Below, piece after piece: positions 16,201 through 24,438 of a stretch of DNA of 64,000 bases; the stretch's first letter is position 1; every line of letters begins with the position of its first letter. Location: NCBI GenBank assembly GCA_023417785.1, contig JAEZEH010000098.1, forward strand, positions 1 through 64,000, read 5' to 3'. Source of the stretch: Bacteroidota bacterium. GTDB taxonomy: Bacteria > Bacteroidota > Bacteroidia > Cytophagales > Cyclobacteriaceae. The position numbers and the translations under genes were made by a program. Below the pieces are notes generated by a model, which saw only the letters and a list, made by a program, of their open reading frames with translations, was not told where the DNA came from and ran no database searches.

Positions 16201-17997
16201 TTATCCCGGCTGACTAATCGGAGCCCGTTGGGTCCGCGCCTTAAACCAGCGACGGAACTTATCCATTACAACGTTGTAGAAGTCAGCTTCAAAAAGCCTT
16301 GCATCGGCCCGCGCCTGACGGAGGAATAGTAATCCGATAGCAAAAAGGATGATATCCGCCATCCATACGCCAAGTGCCGGGCTCAGTGTTCCTTGTTTGG
16401 CAAGTTTTTCGCCCTGCATTGTGATCACATAATACACTATAAAAAAGAGAATACTCACCAGGAACGGCATTCCCAAACCGCCTTTCTTGATGATAGCACC
16501 TAGCGGTGCGCCGATCAAAAACATGGCAACGCACGCCAGCGAACTGGCAAGTATCTTATGCCATTGAATCTTGAAAATAATAATCTCATTCTCGAAGTTT
16601 TCGGCCGCAGCGTTGGCATTGAGGATATTCTGTTTGATATGCCGCGCGTTGTTGGTGGCACTTTGGAGGTTCAACCGGCTCGGTGGTGCGGCGTAGAGGC
16701 TGTCAACCTTGGCCGTTATCATACTGTCTGTCAGAACCGGACGAGGTGGAATCGTCTTTTGCGGCACTTTGGCCGGAACCTTTCGAACTGTCGTGGATCG
16801 TTTTTTCTGCGCCGGTTTTTTGGGAGCCGGTTTGCGTTTGGCATCTGCCAGTTGTTTATTGAGGGCGGCCGGGCTGGTTGCAGGAGTCGCCGTCGGTGGA
16901 GTAAGCCGGATCGAGTCACTCGCAGCTCTTTGCTCGTTTGCCCTGCGCAGACTGTCCTGTTTCATAGCTACCTGCTCGGAGGTTGACGTATAATTATTGG
17001 TATACGACGCACTCAGCAAAGAGTCTTTAATCAGCTTGTGCCGCTTCAACTCCTCCGGCATCGGTGCAATCACTTTGTTCCTGGCGTACAGATTGAAATA
17101 CGATGGATGATACTGGTAGTAATTCAGCTGTTGAGTGAGAATCTCACCGCGCAGGGAGTCGAGATCGTCACCAAGCTGATCTACATTCCGCATAATGCGG
17201 TTTCCTTCAAACCATTTCTTGTCTGTGCGCACAAACTGGTATGATGAAAGATCAAAAACCACCTGATGTTTTGCGAATTTGCTGCGAGACATTGATTCAG
17301 AACTCATCTTGCCTCTTCCAGCCAGGTCCCGCTCCGATCCTCCGCCTTCCGAATAGCGGTAGCCGTCAAACAATTCGAATTTCAGATAGCGTTCATTGAG
17401 GATTGTGTACATCCGACCTGAGTCGGCCACGGTCACTTCCTTGTTTCCATCAGCTTTCCGGTGGTCGTAAACCACTACATCCTTTATGGATATGCCGTCA
17501 GGATATTTCTTGCTTACCTTTATACTGATGTCGTTGATCCCATTGTAGAAGCTGCCTTCGCGAAGATCGAGTGCTGGTTTCTTTTGTTTGATATCGTAGA
17601 GAAGGCTATAGGCCTCGAGGGCTGCTTTCGGAACGAGGTTGTTGTTGGCATAGAAGGCGACACCGGTGAGGATGAGAACGAAGAAAAAGATAGGCCTGAG
17701 GGTCCGCACCATAGAAATACCCGAACTTTTGATCGCGGTTAGCTCGAAATGTTCGCCGAGGTTTCCGAAGGCAATCAGAGACGAAAGCAAAACGGCCAAT
17801 GGCAAAGCGACGGGTGTCATGAAGATTCCGAAGTAAAACAGTAGCTGACTGATCACTTCGAGACCCAGGCCTTTTCCGATGATGTCGTCGAAGTACTTGA
17901 GCATGTGCTGGGTAAGCAGAATAAAGACCACTACCAGGAAGGTCATCAGGAACGGCCCCAGAAAAGCGCCCAAAACCAGTTTATCAATTTTCTTCAT
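16201..17997 (-). CDS. LptF/LptG-family permease (YjgP/YjgQ)
   Basis: The product is an inner-membrane protein of the lipopolysaccharide transport ABC complex LptB2FG. The N-terminus has the family pattern KKIDKLVLGAFLGPFLMTF, then membrane helices to about 110 including LLFYFGIFMTPVALPLAVLL. A periplasmic beta-jellyroll part follows (about 130-260), and the last helices (about 485-575) include LASSLACVAMFLIGAPLGAI. At 598 residues it is longer than E. coli LptF (366): an insertion of about 200 residues includes a Pro/Ala/Lys-rich run near 365-425 (KRKPAPKKPAQKKRSTT), probably disordered in the periplasm; Bacteroidota members are often long. F or G cannot be told from sequence. A TATTTTTG element at 18014-18021 may be its -7 box. 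Confidence 0.88.
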   Translation of the reverse strand: MKKIDKLVLGAFLGPFLMTFLVVVFILLTQHMLKYFDDIIGKGLGLEVISQLLFYFGIFMTPVALPLAVLLSSLIAFGNLGEHFELTAIKSSGISMVRTLRPIFFFVLILTGVAFYANNNLVPKAALEAYSLLYDIKQKKPALDLREGSFYNGINDISIKVSKKYPDGISIKDVVVYDHRKADGNKEVTVADSGRMYTILNERYLKFELFDGYRYSEGGGSERDLAGRGKMSSESMSRSKFAKHQVVFDLSSYQFVRTDKKWFEGNRIMRNVDQLGDDLDSLRGEILTQQLNYYQYHPSYFNLYARNKVIAPMPEELKRHKLIKDSLLSASYTNNYTSTSEQVAMKQDSLRRANEQRAASDSIRLTPPTATPATSPAALNKQLADAKRKPAPKKPAQKKRSTTVRKVPAKVPQKTIPPRPVLTDSMITAKVDSLYAAPPSRLNLQSATNNARHIKQNILNANAAAENFENEIIIFKIQWHKILASSLACVAMFLIGAPLGAIIKKGGLGMPFLVSILFFIVYYVITMQGEKLAKQGTLSPALGVWMADIILFAIGLLFLRQARADARLFEADFYNVVMDKFRRWFKARTQRAPISQPG

Positions 17998-18083
17998 GAC
18001 CGCGCAAAAAAATCAAAAATAAAGCCAAGGTGAATGTATAAGGCTGAAATTCGTGAAAAAGTTTAGCGGGCGTATGATGAAGT

Positions 18084-18485
18084 TCAACCTCCCACCGTTT
18101 TACGCAATCTGTCGACAAGCCCGTCCCATAGATCCTGGAGTTCGTGCATATCGTCGAAGTCGGAGTAATCAATAACTTTCAGATAAACCGATTGAGTGAG
18201 TTCGTTAAACTCGAGACGGAGTTCAAAATATGAAGGGTCTTTTTCTTCCTCTGGTGTTTCGGGAAGGAATTCGAAGCGTGCAAAATGATTTGTTCTATGA
18301 GCGGCAAGGCGAGCCTCGTGTTCTTCATGATCCCAAAGGAATTTGAATGTTTTTTTGATGTTGTTAATCCGCACGTCATCAGCAAACCATTCGGCGAGCC
18401 CCCCGGCAGTTTGTATATAAGGATATAACATCTTTATCGAGGCATGGATTTCATAATCAGCGGTAAACAACTTCTTGTTTGGCAT
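18084..18485 (-). CDS. START-like domain protein
   Basis: A 133-residue cytoplasmic protein from the ATG at 18485 (MPNKKLFTADYEI). The pattern of an N-terminal strand, the helix IKMLYPYIQTAGGLAEWFAD, several strands, and a C-terminal amphipathic helix DMHELQDLWDGLVDRLRKTV is that of the SRPBCC/START-like helix-grip fold, close to small Bacteroidota proteins placed in START_2. The ligand is unknown. The frame continues upstream to 18575, but that part is Ser/Thr-rich and unlike the family. It is 86 bases upstream of the LptF-type gene on the same strand and may be co-transcribed. Confidence 0.8.
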   Translation of the reverse strand: MPNKKLFTADYEIHASIKMLYPYIQTAGGLAEWFADDVRINNIKKTFKFLWDHEEHEARLAAHRTNHFARFEFLPETPEEEKDPSYFELRLEFNELTQSVYLKVIDYSDFDDMHELQDLWDGLVDRLRKTVGG

Positions 18486-18562
18486 GCGGGGTTTTTGTGG
18501 AGTCGTTGCGCTGAATTTAGAGTAAATATCTGAGGATGACAAAACAAGGGGGATAAAGTTGG

Positions 18563-18660
18563 TGGCAGGTTGCAAGTTGCAAGTTCCGGGTTGCAGGCCA
18601 GTGACGGGGCGTCGGAGGCGGGATGCCGGTTACAAATTGCCGGGTGGCAGGTTGTGCGTT
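18563..18660. repeat. Imperfect GGTTGCAAGTTGCA-type short repeats
   Basis: A G-rich intergenic stretch built from variants of GGCAGGTTGCAAGTTGC, GGTTGCAGG, GGTTACAAATTGCCGG and GGCAGGTTGTGCG. Similar degenerate direct repeats are often seen between genes in Bacteroidota genomes and may be copy-slippage products. It lies upstream of the START-like gene, downstream of tRNA-Met. Confidence 0.45.
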
Positions 18661-18701
18661 GGCGTTCGGGCGGGACCTACACAACACTAAAATTCTATTC
18701 G

Positions 18702-18775
18702 TAGCGCGGGGGGGAGTTGAACCCCCGACCTTTGGGTTATGAATCCAACGCTCTAACCACCTGAGCTACCGCGCC
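18702..18775 (-). tRNA. tRNA-Met (anticodon CAT)
   Basis: Read on the minus strand a full cloverleaf forms: acceptor GGCGCGG with CCGCGCT (one G-U pair), D-arm GCTC/GAGC, anticodon stem TTGGA/CCCAA with one unpaired or weak position around the loop TTCATAA, and T-arm GGGGG/CCCCC around TTCAACT, discriminator A. The anticodon CAT is at 18739-18741. CCA is not encoded. The D- and anticodon-arm sequence looks like an elongator Met tRNA; an Ile tRNA with modified CAT cannot be excluded. A near-consensus promoter lies 40 bases upstream. Confidence 0.93.
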
Positions 18776-18814
18776 TTAATATTCCTTTTAGGTCTTCCGA
18801 CCTTTAAAGGAGCG

Positions 18815-18845
18815 CAAACATACAAGTTCACAGGAATTTTAACAA
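18815..18845 (-). promoter_or_regulatory. Promoter of tRNA-Met
   Basis: On the minus strand TTG (18843-18845), 20 bases, then TATGTTTG (18815-18822), an exact TAnnTTTG match. The predicted leader of about 33 bases before the tRNA contains the small hairpin AGGTC-TTCC-GACCT. Confidence 0.6.
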
Positions 18846-18975
18846 TATCTGGGTACAATTCTTTCCCGCGGTCGAACCTAACTGGTTATATCTCCACGTC
18901 CGGTTTAAACCGAAGGCGGACGTAGTCAGCCTGCAAGCCTGATACGTTCCTTCCCGAAATACGTGCGCCGTTTGG

Positions 18976-19035
18976 TTAAGGACTGAAGTCCTGTCCTTAA
19001 TTTGCGTTATTCCTTCGGCTAAAGATCCATAGCCG
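18976..19035. repeat. Pair of REP-like palindromes
   Basis: The first palindrome is TTAAGGAC (18976-18983) paired with GTCCTTAA (18993-19000), with the nested AGGACT-GA-AGTCCT. The second is CGGCTA (19016-19021) paired with TAGCCG (19030-19035) around an 8-base loop. Two different short palindromes side by side between genes are typical of REP/BIME or MITE-like intergenic elements; copy number outside the window is unknown. The rest of 18776-19083 holds no gene. Confidence 0.4.
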
Positions 19036-19083
19036 TAATCCGGGCCTGTTACGAACGCGGCTTTTCCATCGCTACCCGCCCAA

Positions 19084-20484
19084 TTACTTCACCACCACCA
19101 TCACCTTATCGGACTTTACCCGTGCACGGAGCCACTCTTCAAGTTTAAGGATGTCTTTTTTCGGGGGTACTTTTTTAAATGCGGCCAGCGCCAGATAGGT
19201 GGTATCCTGCTTCATGGAGTCCAGCTTCAGGTAAAGGGTTCGGTTTAGCGTGAACGCCTCCAGGTCGGGATAAAGTATTTTGATTTCCGACCCTATCTCC
19301 TGATTCTGAAACTGTTTTCCTTTGAGTTGCAACACTTCATCCTCCAGAAAGCGGATACGGTCATCCTTGGATCGCATGACCTGCTCATTCTGTTTGTAAA
19401 GTTCTTCGACGATCCCTGAACGTAATGTACTCGTCAGTGCTATTTCGTTCGAATTCTCGTCGTATCCCTGGAACACGACCAAATGAGTTTTATCAAGTTT
19501 ATAATTGCTGAGTTTACTTTTCACATTCTCGAGTACGTCCTCGCTGACTTTTTCCCCGAACAGGGATACTTCAATTACAGGAGTCTTCGAATCGAAAGTG
19601 AACTGCTTGTTGATCACACGCGTCTTGGGGAACCCAAACTCCTGTGAGACGAAGGCCATCGCATTTCGCTCGAAAACGCTTCGCTGAACTGTTCGATAGG
19701 CCAGATATGTGCTGGGTAGAATTGTGATTATCACAAAAAACGTAATCCACGCACGTACCTGTTTCTGACGCCGCATGTCGGCAAACTCCTTTTGAGGGTA
19801 CTTCAGCAACCGCACGATCAGGAAGGTCGCCAGACTAATGAACACGCTATTTATAAAATAGAGATAAAACGCGCCCAGGAAGTAGTACAAATTACCCGTA
19901 GCCAGTCCGTAACCCGCCGTACACAGTGGCGGCATCAACGCAGTGGCTATTGCCACGCCTGGTATAGCGTTGCTCTTTTCTCTTCTGGAGCCGGCAACAA
20001 TACCTGCGAGCCCTCCGAAAAGCGCGATGAGCACATCCCATATAGTCGGGTTGGTTCGCGCCAACAGCTCGGATTGGGCATCACTCAGTGGGCTGATTGC
20101 AAAATAAAGTGTAGAGGCCGCGACACTGAAGAGTGTTGCGACCATAAGGTTCTTAAATGACTTCTTCAAAAAATCCAGATCGTTGATGGCGACACTCATG
20201 CCGATACCTAAAATAGGCGACATCAATGGCGAGATTAACATGGCCCCGATGATAACGGCCGTCGAGTTTACGTTTAACCCGATGGACGCAATAAAAATCG
20301 CAAAGATCAGGATCCATAGATTCGGCCCCTTGAATTCGACCGTTTTCTTCATGTACTCGATGGTCTCGAGTTCATCTGCCTTATCGGTTTCAAGATTGAA
20401 TCGTTCCCGTAAGAACTGCATCATGGCCACACCAATATTTCCCGGTCGCATCCGATCTCTGTTTTTCACGTGTCTGTCCTCCAT
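19084..20484 (-). CDS. DUF389 / TIGR00341-family membrane protein
   Basis: The product has about 466 residues with a cytoplasmic N-terminus, a membrane core (about 50-265) and a soluble C-terminal domain (about 270-466). The core shows the family signature AVIIGAMLISPLMSPILGIG near 78-97, then GLAGIVAGSRREKSNAIPGV and IATALMPPLCTAGYGLATG. Family members are thought to be transporters of unknown substrate. The tail is part coiled coil (LYKQNEQVMRSKDDRIRFL). It starts 7 bases after the mgsA stop on the same strand, so the two are almost certainly one operon. Confidence 0.87.
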   Translation of the reverse strand: MEDRHVKNRDRMRPGNIGVAMMQFLRERFNLETDKADELETIEYMKKTVEFKGPNLWILIFAIFIASIGLNVNSTAVIIGAMLISPLMSPILGIGMSVAINDLDFLKKSFKNLMVATLFSVAASTLYFAISPLSDAQSELLARTNPTIWDVLIALFGGLAGIVAGSRREKSNAIPGVAIATALMPPLCTAGYGLATGNLYYFLGAFYLYFINSVFISLATFLIVRLLKYPQKEFADMRRQKQVRAWITFFVIITILPSTYLAYRTVQRSVFERNAMAFVSQEFGFPKTRVINKQFTFDSKTPVIEVSLFGEKVSEDVLENVKSKLSNYKLDKTHLVVFQGYDENSNEIALTSTLRSGIVEELYKQNEQVMRSKDDRIRFLEDEVLQLKGKQFQNQEIGSEIKILYPDLEAFTLNRTLYLKLDSMKQDTTYLALAAFKKVPPKKDILKLEEWLRARVKSDKVMVVVK

Positions 20485-20491
20485 TAACTGT

Positions 20492-20929
20492 TCAGATTTT
20501 CCTATTCAGATGAGAATCGAAATTAGGTTTTACAACTTTATAATCATTAATAAGAAGCGGCGAGGCGAACAGGAAGTCGGCGGTTGTGCGATTACATGCC
20601 AGTGGGATGTTCCATAATACTGCCAGACGCAGCAGCGCTTTGATGTCCGGATCATGCGGGAGAGGTTCGAGCGGATCCCAAAAGAATATGAGGATATCAA
20701 CCTTCCCCTCGGCGATAAGCGCACCAATCTGCTGGTCACCACCCAAAGGGCCGCTATGCAGGTGTTTTACCTTCACATCTATTTCTTTTTCAATTAATTG
20801 GGCGGTGGTACCTGTAGCATAGATTTCAAACTCAGCCATCCGTCTTTCATTGTATTTCGTCCATTCAACCAGCTCTTTCTTTTTGTTATCATGCGCGACC
20901 AGAGCTATCGTTTTTTTTCTCATAAACAT
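20492..20929 (-). CDS. mgsA: Methylglyoxal synthase
   Basis: This enzyme turns dihydroxyacetone phosphate into methylglyoxal and phosphate, a bypass used when glycolytic phosphates pile up. ALVAHDNKKKELVEW starts the fold, ATGTTAQLIEK binds phosphate, and HLHSGPLGGDQQIGALIAEG (about 63-82) holds the catalytic Asp. The segment FFWDPLEPLPHDPDIKALLR is diagnostic, and the C-terminus NIPLACNRTTADFLF matches. At 145 residues it is close to the family (about 150). ATG codons at 20929 and 20923 are both possible. The DUF389 gene follows 7 bases downstream. tex is divergent, with 73 bases between starts. Confidence 0.95.
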   Translation of the reverse strand: MFMRKKTIALVAHDNKKKELVEWTKYNERRMAEFEIYATGTTAQLIEKEIDVKVKHLHSGPLGGDQQIGALIAEGKVDILIFFWDPLEPLPHDPDIKALLRLAVLWNIPLACNRTTADFLFASPLLINDYKVVKPNFDSHLNRKI

Positions 20930-20955
20930 ATTTAACTGGTTTCGAAATTAGTTTA

Positions 20956-20985
20956 TTGCAGGTTATTATCCTTATCCTATTTTTG
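20956..20985 (+). promoter_or_regulatory. Promoter of tex
   Basis: TTG (20956-20958), a 19-base spacer, then TATTTTTG (20978-20985), an exact TAnnTTTG match in the mgsA-tex divergent gap. The leader would be only about 10 bases. Confidence 0.55.
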
Positions 20986-21002
20986 CCAGCCTGTTTGAAA
21001 TT

Positions 21003-23276
21003 ATGGAGCACGAGAATTTAGGTCGTTGGGTAGAACAAATTTCCAAAGAGTTCGCCCTGCAAATTAAGCATGTGAAAGCTGTGACCGACCTTTTGATTGA
21101 AGGTTCGACCATCCCGTTCATCGCAAGATATCGGAAAGAACTAACGGGAACAATGGACGAAGTGCAAATCACTAACGTTCGTGACCGTATTGAACAACTA
21201 CGTGAACTTGACAAGCGCAAAGAGGCGGTGATAACTTCCGTCGAAAAGCAGGGAAAGCTTACACCAGACCTGTTAGGTTCAATTGTCAACGCCGAGACGC
21301 TCGCAGAGGTTGAAGATATTTATCTTCCTTACAAACCTAAACGTAAGACCCGCGCATCGGCTGCGAAGGAAAAAGGGCTTGAGCCGCTGGCGCAAAAGAT
21401 ATTTGATCAGGAGCGCTTTAATACTGAAGACGTCGCTGCATCATTTATCGACGTCGAAAAAGGGGTCGCCTCCGCAGAAGAGGCTCTAGCCGGTGCCCGC
21501 GATATCATAGCGGAATGGATAAGTGAAAACCAGGAAACGCGAAAACGCGTACGAGAACTGTTCTGGCGCGACGGGGTCATTGAATCTCGTGTATTAAAAG
21601 GAAAAGAAAACGAGGGCCAAAAGTTCAAGGATTATTTCGAATGGACAGAAGCTGTTTCCAAGACGCCATCACACCGTCTGCTGGCGATGCGTCGCGGTGA
21701 GAAAGAAGGTATTCTGACGCTGGACATCTACCCTCCGGAAGAAATGGCTATACATTCTATAGAGCGTCAGTTCGTCAGGACCGAGAACGAAGCCGCTGAA
21801 CAAATCAGACTAGCCATAAAGGACTGCTACAAACGTCTTCTCAGACCGTCCCTCGAAACGGAGATTCGCATGGAAACGAAAATGAAAGCAGACGAAGAAG
21901 CTATTAAGGTTTTCGCCTCCAATCTAAAGGAACTTCTCCTTGCAGCACCACTCGGGCAAAAGAATGTGCTTGCACTTGACCCGGGATTCCGAACCGGCTG
22001 CAAACTGGTATGCCTGGATAAGCAGGGTAAGTTACTCTACAACGATACTATATTTCCAAATGACCCCCAGCGGGAAGTGGTTAAATCCGCGGCGCTTGTG
22101 AAGTCGTTGTGTGAGAAATTTGATATAGAAGCCATTGCCATTGGTAACGGTACGGCTAGTCGCGAAACAGAAACGTTCGCCAAGAATATCGGCCTCCCCC
22201 ACCGGATCCTGGTGGTGATGGTGAACGAAAGCGGCGCGTCAGTGTATTCCGCTTCGGAAGTTGCACGCGACGAATTTCCGGATAAGGATCTGACCGTTCG
22301 CGGTGCTGTTTCTATCGGACGAAGGTTGATGGACCCGCTTTCCGAACTCGTAAAAATTGATCCCAAATCAATCGGTGTGGGTCAGTATCAACACGACGTG
22401 GAACAAACGAAACTGAAACAAGGTCTGGATGATGTGGTTATGAGCTGTGTGAACTCCGTTGGTGTGGAAGTGAACACGGCAAGTAAGGAACTCCTCTCCT
22501 ATGTTTCCGGTCTCAGTCCGGCGCTGGCGCGAAACATCATCGACTACCGCAATCAGAACGGACCGTTCATGACGCGTGAAGCGCTCATGCAGGTGCCGCG
22601 TCTCGGGGAAAAAATCTTTGAACAAGCTGCAGGCTTTCTGCGAATCCGCGAGGCAACGAATCCGCTGGATGCAAGCGCGGTCCATCCGGAAAGTTATCCT
22701 ATTGTAGAAAAAATGGCTTTGGATCTCGGATGTTCAGTAAAAGACCTGATGAGCAGCGTCGAGTTACGAAAACAACTCGATCTGTCGAAGTACATCACTG
22801 ACAAGATAGGACTGCCAACCCTGACGGATATTCTAACCGAGTTGGAAAAACCCGGACGCGACCCGCGGGAGCAATTTGAAATTTTCAGTTTCACGGAAGG
22901 AGTCAACACAGTATCAGATCTAAAAGTGGGCATGAAGCTTCCGGGAATCGTTACCAATGTCACGAACTTCGGCGCTTTTGTTGATATCGGTGTTCATCAG
23001 GATGGACTCGTTCACATCAGTCATCTTTCTGACAAGTTTATCAAGGATCCTAAAGAGGCAGTTACTGTTCAGCAAAAGGTGAATGTCACAGTCGTCGAAG
23101 TAGACGTTCAGCGTAAGCGTATCGGCCTTTCCATGAAGAGCGATCCGTTTGCTCAGGCCGATGCTCCCGGTCCCAGATCAGGTGGGCCAAAAAAATCAGG
23201 CAAGCCAAAGGAAAAAGTAAAAGAAGTGAGCATGGAAGAAAAACTGGCCATGCTGGTAAACAAGTTTAAGAAATAG
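21003..23276 (+). CDS. tex: Tex-family RNA-binding transcription accessory protein
   Basis: The 757 residues follow the Tex plan: helical N-terminal region (about 1-300, with IPFIARYRKELTGTMDEVQI), YqgF/RNase H-like domain starting at VLALDPGFRTGCKLVCLD (about 322-445), helix-hairpin-helix region (about 490-550, with SGLSPALARNIIDYRNQNG and VPRLGEKIFEQAAGF), and an S1 domain (about 640-715, with GIVTNVTNFGAFVDIGVHQD). A Lys/Pro-rich linker (PRSGGPKKSGKPKEK) precedes the short C-terminal helix. Tex proteins bind nucleic acid and are linked to transcription fidelity and stress; they are cytoplasmic. It is monocistronic, divergent from mgsA and convergent with the PorP/SprF gene. Confidence 0.95.
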   Translation: MEHENLGRWVEQISKEFALQIKHVKAVTDLLIEGSTIPFIARYRKELTGTMDEVQITNVRDRIEQLRELDKRKEAVITSVEKQGKLTPDLLGSIVNAETLAEVEDIYLPYKPKRKTRASAAKEKGLEPLAQKIFDQERFNTEDVAASFIDVEKGVASAEEALAGARDIIAEWISENQETRKRVRELFWRDGVIESRVLKGKENEGQKFKDYFEWTEAVSKTPSHRLLAMRRGEKEGILTLDIYPPEEMAIHSIERQFVRTENEAAEQIRLAIKDCYKRLLRPSLETEIRMETKMKADEEAIKVFASNLKELLLAAPLGQKNVLALDPGFRTGCKLVCLDKQGKLLYNDTIFPNDPQREVVKSAALVKSLCEKFDIEAIAIGNGTASRETETFAKNIGLPHRILVVMVNESGASVYSASEVARDEFPDKDLTVRGAVSIGRRLMDPLSELVKIDPKSIGVGQYQHDVEQTKLKQGLDDVVMSCVNSVGVEVNTASKELLSYVSGLSPALARNIIDYRNQNGPFMTREALMQVPRLGEKIFEQAAGFLRIREATNPLDASAVHPESYPIVEKMALDLGCSVKDLMSSVELRKQLDLSKYITDKIGLPTLTDILTELEKPGRDPREQFEIFSFTEGVNTVSDLKVGMKLPGIVTNVTNFGAFVDIGVHQDGLVHISHLSDKFIKDPKEAVTVQQKVNVTVVEVDVQRKRIGLSMKSDPFAQADAPGPRSGGPKKSGKPKEKVKEVSMEEKLAMLVNKFKK

Positions 23277-23319
23277 GATCTTATACGGGGTCTCGCGGGT
23301 AGAATGCACTTTTGATTAG

Positions 23320-24438
23320 CTATCGTCTTCTCCGGTGCGCCGGTTTCTTTACAGGTCGTTTCTTGACGCGATAGGTACTCAGCTTCTTGCTGGAATCCAT
23401 CCGGTAGTTAGGTGACTTGTGATAATTTCGGTTGGCGAATTTCTTGTTCTGCTTCGCGAAACTGTACGGCGACTTGCTTGCAGGATATTTGCTCAACGTC
23501 TTCCTTCGAAGGGAAATCGCCGATGTGTTTATTTGCCTGGCGTTCCTGGAATTGCTGAAGTAATTGTGATCGCGAAAATCGAGACGAAGTGTGAACTCAT
23601 TTGAAGAACGTAATGCGTTACCAAATTCTCCTGTTAGCATCTCCCGACTGTACCCGGCCAGTAGATTTTTACCAATGCGAAACCCGGCGGTCAATGATGC
23701 AGCTCCACCAGTACGGTACGATCCTCCGAACGTAAACTTTTTATTGAACGTATAGAACAACCCCGCGTCTATCTGGTTGTTTCCATTCCACAAGTTCCGA
23801 TAGTAAATCACCGGTTCCAGCACATCGCGATTGCCCATCATCGGCAGCGTGAAATTAATAAACCCTGTATAAAAAGCGGGAAACTGACTAAGGGTATCCC
23901 CCAGCCCGACCAGGTTGCTGATCCGGTTAATAGATCCGCCAAGCGTGACGAACCGCGTCTGGTAACTCATGCCATATGAGAAGTCCACCTTGTTGATATC
24001 CGCCTGATTTTCACTCAAGAGAATATCATCCATATCCAGGGCGTCAATTCGCGAATAGGAGATCCGGGAATTGATGTATTCAGCCGAAAGGCCTATAGAA
24101 AACATGTTCCGGTCGGAGAACCGAATGTGATACGAAAAGGCTCCTGATGCGTAGATGCTAGTATTCACCCCGGCAGTTTCCTGATAGAAGTTGAAACCGG
24201 TTCCCATTTTGTGTCTCGCAAACGGCGTGTGAAGGCTCATGAACGTAGTCTGCGGTGCGCCATCGGCTCCGGTCCATTGTTGGCGATAAGACAACGTCGC
24301 CGAACCTAGTGTATTACCTGCTACCGAGGGATTATAGAGAAATGAATTGGTAAGTTTCTGACTGTACACAGGAACATCCTGCGCGACAATCCGGAAGGTC
24401 GCGGCAACAAATATTGAAATGAGTATAAACCTTATCAT
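23320..24438 (-). CDS. PorP/SprF-family T9SS-associated outer-membrane protein
   Basis: A signal peptide (MIRFILISIFVAATFRIVAQ) leads into VPVYSQKLTNSFLYNPSVAG, the typical start of PorP/SprF proteins, followed by alternating strands suited to an outer-membrane barrel, including YRQQWTGADGAPQTTFMSLH and KMGTGFNFYQETAG. The C-terminal 60 residues are Lys/Arg-rich (KKRPVKKPAHRRRR) and have no matching barrel pattern; this basic tail is unusual. In Flavobacterium, SprF is needed to export the type-B cargo SprB. Here the gene starts at the very base after the stop of the 1663-residue type-B cargo gene upstream, so a dedicated cargo-partner pair is very likely. Confidence 0.9.
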   Translation of the reverse strand: MIRFILISIFVAATFRIVAQDVPVYSQKLTNSFLYNPSVAGNTLGSATLSYRQQWTGADGAPQTTFMSLHTPFARHKMGTGFNFYQETAGVNTSIYASGAFSYHIRFSDRNMFSIGLSAEYINSRISYSRIDALDMDDILLSENQADINKVDFSYGMSYQTRFVTLGGSINRISNLVGLGDTLSQFPAFYTGFINFTLPMMGNRDVLEPVIYYRNLWNGNNQIDAGLFYTFNKKFTFGGSYRTGGAASLTAGFRIGKNLLAGYSREMLTGEFGNALRSSNEFTLRLDFRDHNYFSNSRNARQINTSAISLRRKTLSKYPASKSPYSFAKQNKKFANRNYHKSPNYRMDSSKKLSTYRVKKRPVKKPAHRRRR

